Shown piece after piece: positions 60,742 through 64,000 of a DNA stretch of 64,000 nt. Location of the stretch: NCBI RefSeq assembly GCF_007992455.1, contig NZ_BKAH01000007.1, positions 1 to 64,000 of the forward strand, in the 5' to 3' direction. Source of the stretch: Microbacterium saccharophilum. Its GTDB lineage: Bacteria; Actinomycetota; Actinomycetes; Actinomycetales; Microbacteriaceae. Numbering within the stretch: position 1 is the stretch's first letter; each line of letters opens with the position of its first letter. A program made the translations under genes and the position numbers. The notes under the pieces were generated by a model. The model worked only from the letters and a program-made list of their open reading frames with translations. It was not told the DNA's origin and searched no databases.

Positions 60742-62898
60742 TCAGGCGCCGCCGAGCGCCTGCCGCAGCAGGTGCATGAGCGCGGACAGCTGCACGGAGT
60801 CGCTGGATGTCGGGTCGACGGCCTCGCCGTCGAGCGCCCGGGCCGCGAGTCCCTGCTTCGAGTCGATGAGTTCGGCGATCTTCGTGTCGATCGTGTGCGC
60901 GGCGATGATCCGCCACGCGGTGACCGGCTCGTCCTGGCCGATGCGGTGCACGCGGTCGATCGCCTGGGTCTGCTCCGCGGCGGTCCACGACAGCTCGGCG
61001 AGGACGACGTTGGACGCGGCCTGCATGTTCAGGCCGACGCCGGCGGCGGTCAGCGAGCAGACCGCGACAGCGACCTCGGGGTCGTTGTTGAACGCGTCGA
61101 TGGCCTGCTGACGCGCGGGCGTCGTCTGGTCGCCGCGGATCGAGACGGTGCGCAGCCCCGCGGCGGCGAAGAGGTCCTCCGCGGCATCCATCACGTCGAT
61201 GTGCTTCGCGAAGAAGACGACCTTGCCGACGGAGCGCTGCAGCTGCACGGTGTAGTCCGCGGCGAGCAGAGCCTTCGCCTGCCCGATGCGCCGCACCATG
61301 GTGAAGACGTTCTCCGAGCCGGAGCCGGCGGCCTTGGCCTCCTCGAGCTCGCCGTGCGCCACGAGGCGCACGATGTCCTCGTCGAACTCGCCGAGGAACA
61401 CGCGGTCGCCGCGCGCCTCGATGATGCGGCGGTACTTCGCCGCCAGGCGCTGGCCCAGCTCGCGCTCGGCCTCGCGGATCGACCGGCCGAACTCGTCGTC
61501 GAGCTCCACGGGGAGGTCGGCGATGAGCTTGTCGGGCAGGTCGGCGGCGACGTCCTTCTTCTTGCGACGGACGATGCCCATCGAGATGACGGCGTCGCGG
61601 GCCTCCGGGTAGAACGCCTTGTCGGCAGGGGTCAGGCCGGTCGCGTCGAGCTTCTCCATGAGGGCGGGGCCGGGCTTCTCACCGTTGGTCCAGCCGAGGA
61701 AGCGCCAGATCGCGTCGAAGTCCTCGACGTCGTTGATGAGCGGCGTACCGGTGAGGGCCAGCATGAGCGGGTCGCGCACCTGCTCGCGGATGCGGGTCGC
61801 GAGACCCAGCACGTTCTGCGAGCGCTGCGAGGACAGGTTCTTGATGAAGTGCGCCTCGTCGACGACCATGCCCTTGAGCCCCAGGGAGGCCAGCCAGGAC
61901 AGGTGCCGGTCGAGCACCTCGTAGTTGACGATGAAGACGTCGGCGAACGCGTCCACCTGGTCGCCGTCGCCGTGGATGACGGTGGCGCGGCGCTGCGGCG
62001 TCCACCGCTCGACCTCGCGGGCCCAGTTCATCTTGACGACGTTGGGGACGACCGCCAGCAGCGGGTAAGCGCCCGCGACGGATGCCGCGAGCACGGACTC
62101 CGCCGTCTTCCCGAGGCCCGGCTCATCGGCCAGGAGGAAGGAGCGGTGACCGGCGCGCACGGCTTCGAGGAAGCGGGACTGGTGCGGCATGATCTCGAGG
62201 CCCTTGGGCGAGAGCCGGTCGAACTCGGGGACCTCCGGGAGGTCCATCGACGCGGCGCCGCCGCCGGCGCCGGTCTCGAACGCCTTGTACAGCGGTCCCA
62301 TGAGCTCCCAGCCGTCCAGGCGCCGGCGCGGCGTGGGCTGCGGGGCGCGGAGGCTGACGTCGGGCGCGAGGAACGGGTTCGACTCGCGACGCGCGTCGAT
62401 CTGCGGGGGGACGACCTGCCGCTCGGCGAGGGCCGCCGGGACGACGGACGCCTGCACCGGCGCGGCGTCGGTGATGATGAGCTCATCCTCGGGCAGGTCG
62501 GCGCCCGACTCGAGGAGCCAGTCGCGGCGCATCCGGCGGGCGACCGGGGAGGTCGCCTGGTCGACTTCGAGCAGCTGGATGAGCGACGTGTCGCGGGCCG
62601 CGGTCTTCGCGAGGATCGTCGCCACTCCGTCGAGGCGCTTGAGCAGCTCGGCGCGCGCGGCGGCCGGCACGTCCTCGTCGGCCTTGACCCGCGCCCGCTC
62701 CTCGCGGACGAGGAAGGCGATGACCTGGAACTTGACGCGGTTGGTGGGGCCGAGCTTGCCGCGCTGGGCCTTCGCCTCGACCTCGCGCACCTTGCGGGCG
62801 AGGATCGGGATGAGGGGCGCGTCGTCGTCGCGTCGAGCCGATGAGCCCGAACGACGCCGGGACGACGACTTGCGTGCGGTGGATGCCGTGGTCGGCAT
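60742..62898 (-). CDS. SNF2-family (DEAD/DEAH) helicase
   Basis: 718 residues. An N-terminal region of about 230 residues, basic at first, precedes the SNF2 core: Walker A DEPGLGKTAE (near residue 260), motif II VVDEAHFIKN, motif III LALTGTPLIND, and the helicase C lobe with VHRIGQDEPVTAW. It resembles SMARCAL1/HepA-type ATPases that remodel DNA or RNA polymerase complexes. Its promoter is likely TAGACT (minus strand, 63069-63074) with a GC-rich leader of about 160 nt containing several small hairpins. Confidence 0.9.
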   Translation of the reverse strand: MPTTASTARKSSSRRRSGSSARRDDDAPLIPILARKVREVEAKAQRGKLGPTNRVKFQVIAFLVREERARVKADEDVPAAARAELLKRLDGVATILAKTAARDTSLIQLLEVDQATSPVARRMRRDWLLESGADLPEDELIITDAAPVQASVVPAALAERQVVPPQIDARRESNPFLAPDVSLRAPQPTPRRRLDGWELMGPLYKAFETGAGGGAASMDLPEVPEFDRLSPKGLEIMPHQSRFLEAVRAGHRSFLLADEPGLGKTAESVLAASVAGAYPLLAVVPNVVKMNWAREVERWTPQRRATVIHGDGDQVDAFADVFIVNYEVLDRHLSWLASLGLKGMVVDEAHFIKNLSSQRSQNVLGLATRIREQVRDPLMLALTGTPLINDVEDFDAIWRFLGWTNGEKPGPALMEKLDATGLTPADKAFYPEARDAVISMGIVRRKKKDVAADLPDKLIADLPVELDDEFGRSIREAERELGQRLAAKYRRIIEARGDRVFLGEFDEDIVRLVAHGELEEAKAAGSGSENVFTMVRRIGQAKALLAADYTVQLQRSVGKVVFFAKHIDVMDAAEDLFAAAGLRTVSIRGDQTTPARQQAIDAFNNDPEVAVAVCSLTAAGVGLNMQAASNVVLAELSWTAAEQTQAIDRVHRIGQDEPVTAWRIIAAHTIDTKIAELIDSKQGLAARALDGEAVDPTSSDSVQLSALMHLLRQALGGA

Positions 62899-63082
62899 GC
62901 TCCTCCTGAGCGTGAGAGCCGGCGCAGGGCCGGCTGTCCGGCGATCGTGCGGCCGGTCGAACGGAGTCGCCGCGAAGCGGCGGCGGGAATACGTGGGGCC
63001 CGATCCTCCCGGCTGCGGGTACTCGCTTCTGCGAGCTGCGGCGACGGCGGGGTGCGGTCCTCGCGGAAAGTCTAGCGCGTCG
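62899..63082 (-). promoter_or_regulatory. Leader and promoter region of the SNF2 gene
   Basis: Minus-strand TAGACT at 63069-63074, just downstream of the P-type ATPase stop, then a leader with GCCGGCGCAGGGCCGGC, CGCCGCGAAGCGGCG and CTCGCTTCTGCGAG hairpins. No gene or known riboswitch pattern recognised. Confidence 0.35.
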
Positions 63083-64000
63083 TCACGGCGCCGTGCGCAA
63101 GCGCAGGCTGTTGAGCACGACGAACACGCTGGAGAACGCCATGGCCGCGCCCGCGATCATCGGGTTCAGGAGGCCGAGCGCTGCCAGCGGCAGCGCGGCG
63201 ACGTTGTACGCGAAGGCCCAGAACAGGTTGCCGCGGATGACCCGCATCGTGCGACGGCTCAGCCGGATCGCGGTGACCACGGGGGCGATGCCGTGCCCGG
63301 CGAGGGCGATGTCGCTCGCGTGCATGGCGGCGTCGGTCCCGCCGCCCATCGCGATGCCGAGATCGGCGGTGGCGAGCGCCGCGGCGTCGTTGACGCCGTC
63401 GCCGACCATGGCGACGCGGTGCCCCTCGGCGCGCAGGCGCGCGATCTCGTCGACCTTGCCCTCCGGCAGGACGCCCGCGATGACGCGGTCGATTCCGACG
63501 GCGTGGGCGGCGGCGCGCGCGGCGCCGGCGTTGTCGCCGGTGAGCAGGATGACGTCCAGGCCCAGGCGCCGGAGAGCCCCGATGGTCTCGGCGCTGTCAT
63601 CGCGCACCGTGTCGGCGACCGCGAGGACGGCGCGCACGCGGCCGTCCCAGCCGGCGACGACGGCGGTCGCCCCGTCCGCCTCGATGCGGTCGACGGCGGC
63701 GCGGGCCGCCTCCGGGAGCGCACCGGCCTGCGCGGCGGCGAACGCCGCACGACCGGCGAACACCGCATGCCCGTCGACGGTGCCGGTGACGCCCCGTCCC
63801 GCGAGGCCCGCGAAATCGGCCACCGGCGCGTGCTCCGCCGTGAGGCCGGCGAGCGCGCGGGCGAGGGGATGCTCGGATGCGTGCTCGAGCGAGCCGATCA
63901 GGTGCTGGATGTCGGCGGTCGCGGCGTCGCCGACCCGGGTGACGGCGACGACCGTCATCCGCCCCTCGGTGACGGTCCCGGTCTTGTCGAGGACGATCGT
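63083..64000 (-). CDS. Heavy-metal (copper-type) P-type ATPase, C-terminal part (window edge)
   Basis: The gene enters from the right edge. The phosphorylation motif DKTGT is near the first visible codons (IVLDKTGTVTEGRM). SEHPLA, the P1B-type HP motif, is next, then GDGVNDAAAL and two C-terminal helices. The CPx metal-binding helix lies outside the window, so the metal cannot be confirmed; copper or silver is the family default. It lies upstream of the SNF2 gene without overlap. Confidence 0.88.
   Translation of the reverse strand, partial: TIVLDKTGTVTEGRMTVVAVTRVGDAATADIQHLIGSLEHASEHPLARALAGLTAEHAPVADFAGLAGRGVTGTVDGHAVFAGRAAFAAAQAGALPEAARAAVDRIEADGATAVVAGWDGRVRAVLAVADTVRDDSAETIGALRRLGLDVILLTGDNAGAARAAAHAVGIDRVIAGVLPEGKVDEIARLRAEGHRVAMVGDGVNDAAALATADLGIAMGGGTDAAMHASDIALAGHGIAPVVTAIRLSRRTMRVIRGNLFWAFAYNVAALPLAALGLLNPMIAGAAMAFSSVFVVLNSLRLRTAP

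Noticed and set aside
1-64000. tRNA or rRNA genes
   Set aside because: All spacers over 150 bp were inspected for cloverleaf ends, TPsiC-like words and CCA-type 3' ends; none was convincing.

Overview
The window is a stretch of high-GC actinobacterial chromosome, about 70 percent GC judged by eye. Protein content and gene order point to the family Microbacteriaceae, most likely Microbacterium or a close relative. The evidence is the order rpsO, pnp, dapB, thyA-folA, dapA-rnj, ftsK-pgsA-cinA-clgR-DUF3046-recA-recX, miaB-miaA-dapF, hflX. This is the classic actinobacterial DNA-repair, division and lysine block, interrupted here by lineage-specific genes. Most genes lie on the minus strand. No rRNA, tRNA, CRISPR array, intact insertion sequence or prophage was seen.

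Layout. 1-1100: metF and the start of metE (methionine). 1312-5446: S9 peptidase, hflX, rRNA methyltransferase. 5508-9420: dapF, a repeat-filled spacer, miaA-miaB. 9461-11256: two-gene ABC exporter. 11342-17860: recX, recA, DUF3046, clgR, cinA, pgsA, ftsK. 17945-21165: GNAT, RNase J, dapA. 21289-22622: a DUF559 nuclease-fold gene inside palindromic repeats. 22625-26668: SDR, folA, thyA, thioredoxin-like, OsmC and SDR39U1-type genes. 26669-29947: TPR protein, dapB, GNAT with a low-GC insertion at its 3' end, phosphotransferase. 29995-34254: histidine phosphatase, degenerate aldo-keto reductase, pnp with a structured leader. 34549-38568: small protein, C26 peptidase, flavin monooxygenase pair, CEOS-like dehydrogenase. 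38694-44581: acyltransferase, EfeUOB iron uptake operon, 2OG-Fe oxygenase. 44678-53969: rpsO, MFS, EamA, YceI, FKBP, PrsW, FAH, DUF4190-like, aspA, phosphoesterase. 53995-57995: small membrane protein, PiT transporter, oligopeptidase B. 58121-59493: a second DUF559 gene between palindromic repeats. 59579-64000: pfkA, SNF2 helicase, heavy-metal P-type ATPase (cut by the window end).

Themes. Lysine/peptidoglycan precursor synthesis (dapA, dapB, dapF), thymidylate/folate (thyA, folA), tRNA and rRNA modification (miaA, miaB, a methyltransferase), RNA decay (pnp, rnj) and recombination (recA, recX, ftsK) are the core. About 20 genes have a TANNNT box 6-8 nt before the start codon, the arrangement expected for leaderless mRNAs. 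Three operator candidates fit the neighbouring genes: a LexA box before recA, a DtxR/IdeR box before efeU, and a PhoP-type direct repeat before the PiT gene.

The most unusual points are: (1) two DUF559 genes, each bracketed by REP-like imperfect palindromes carrying a TGTGAC core, with more copies in the dapF-miaA spacer; (2) a segment of about 660 bp with lower GC, carrying a lipoprotein gene, inserted at the 3' end of an acetyltransferase gene between exact 19-bp direct repeats; (3) an aldo-keto reductase that has lost three of its four catalytic residues.
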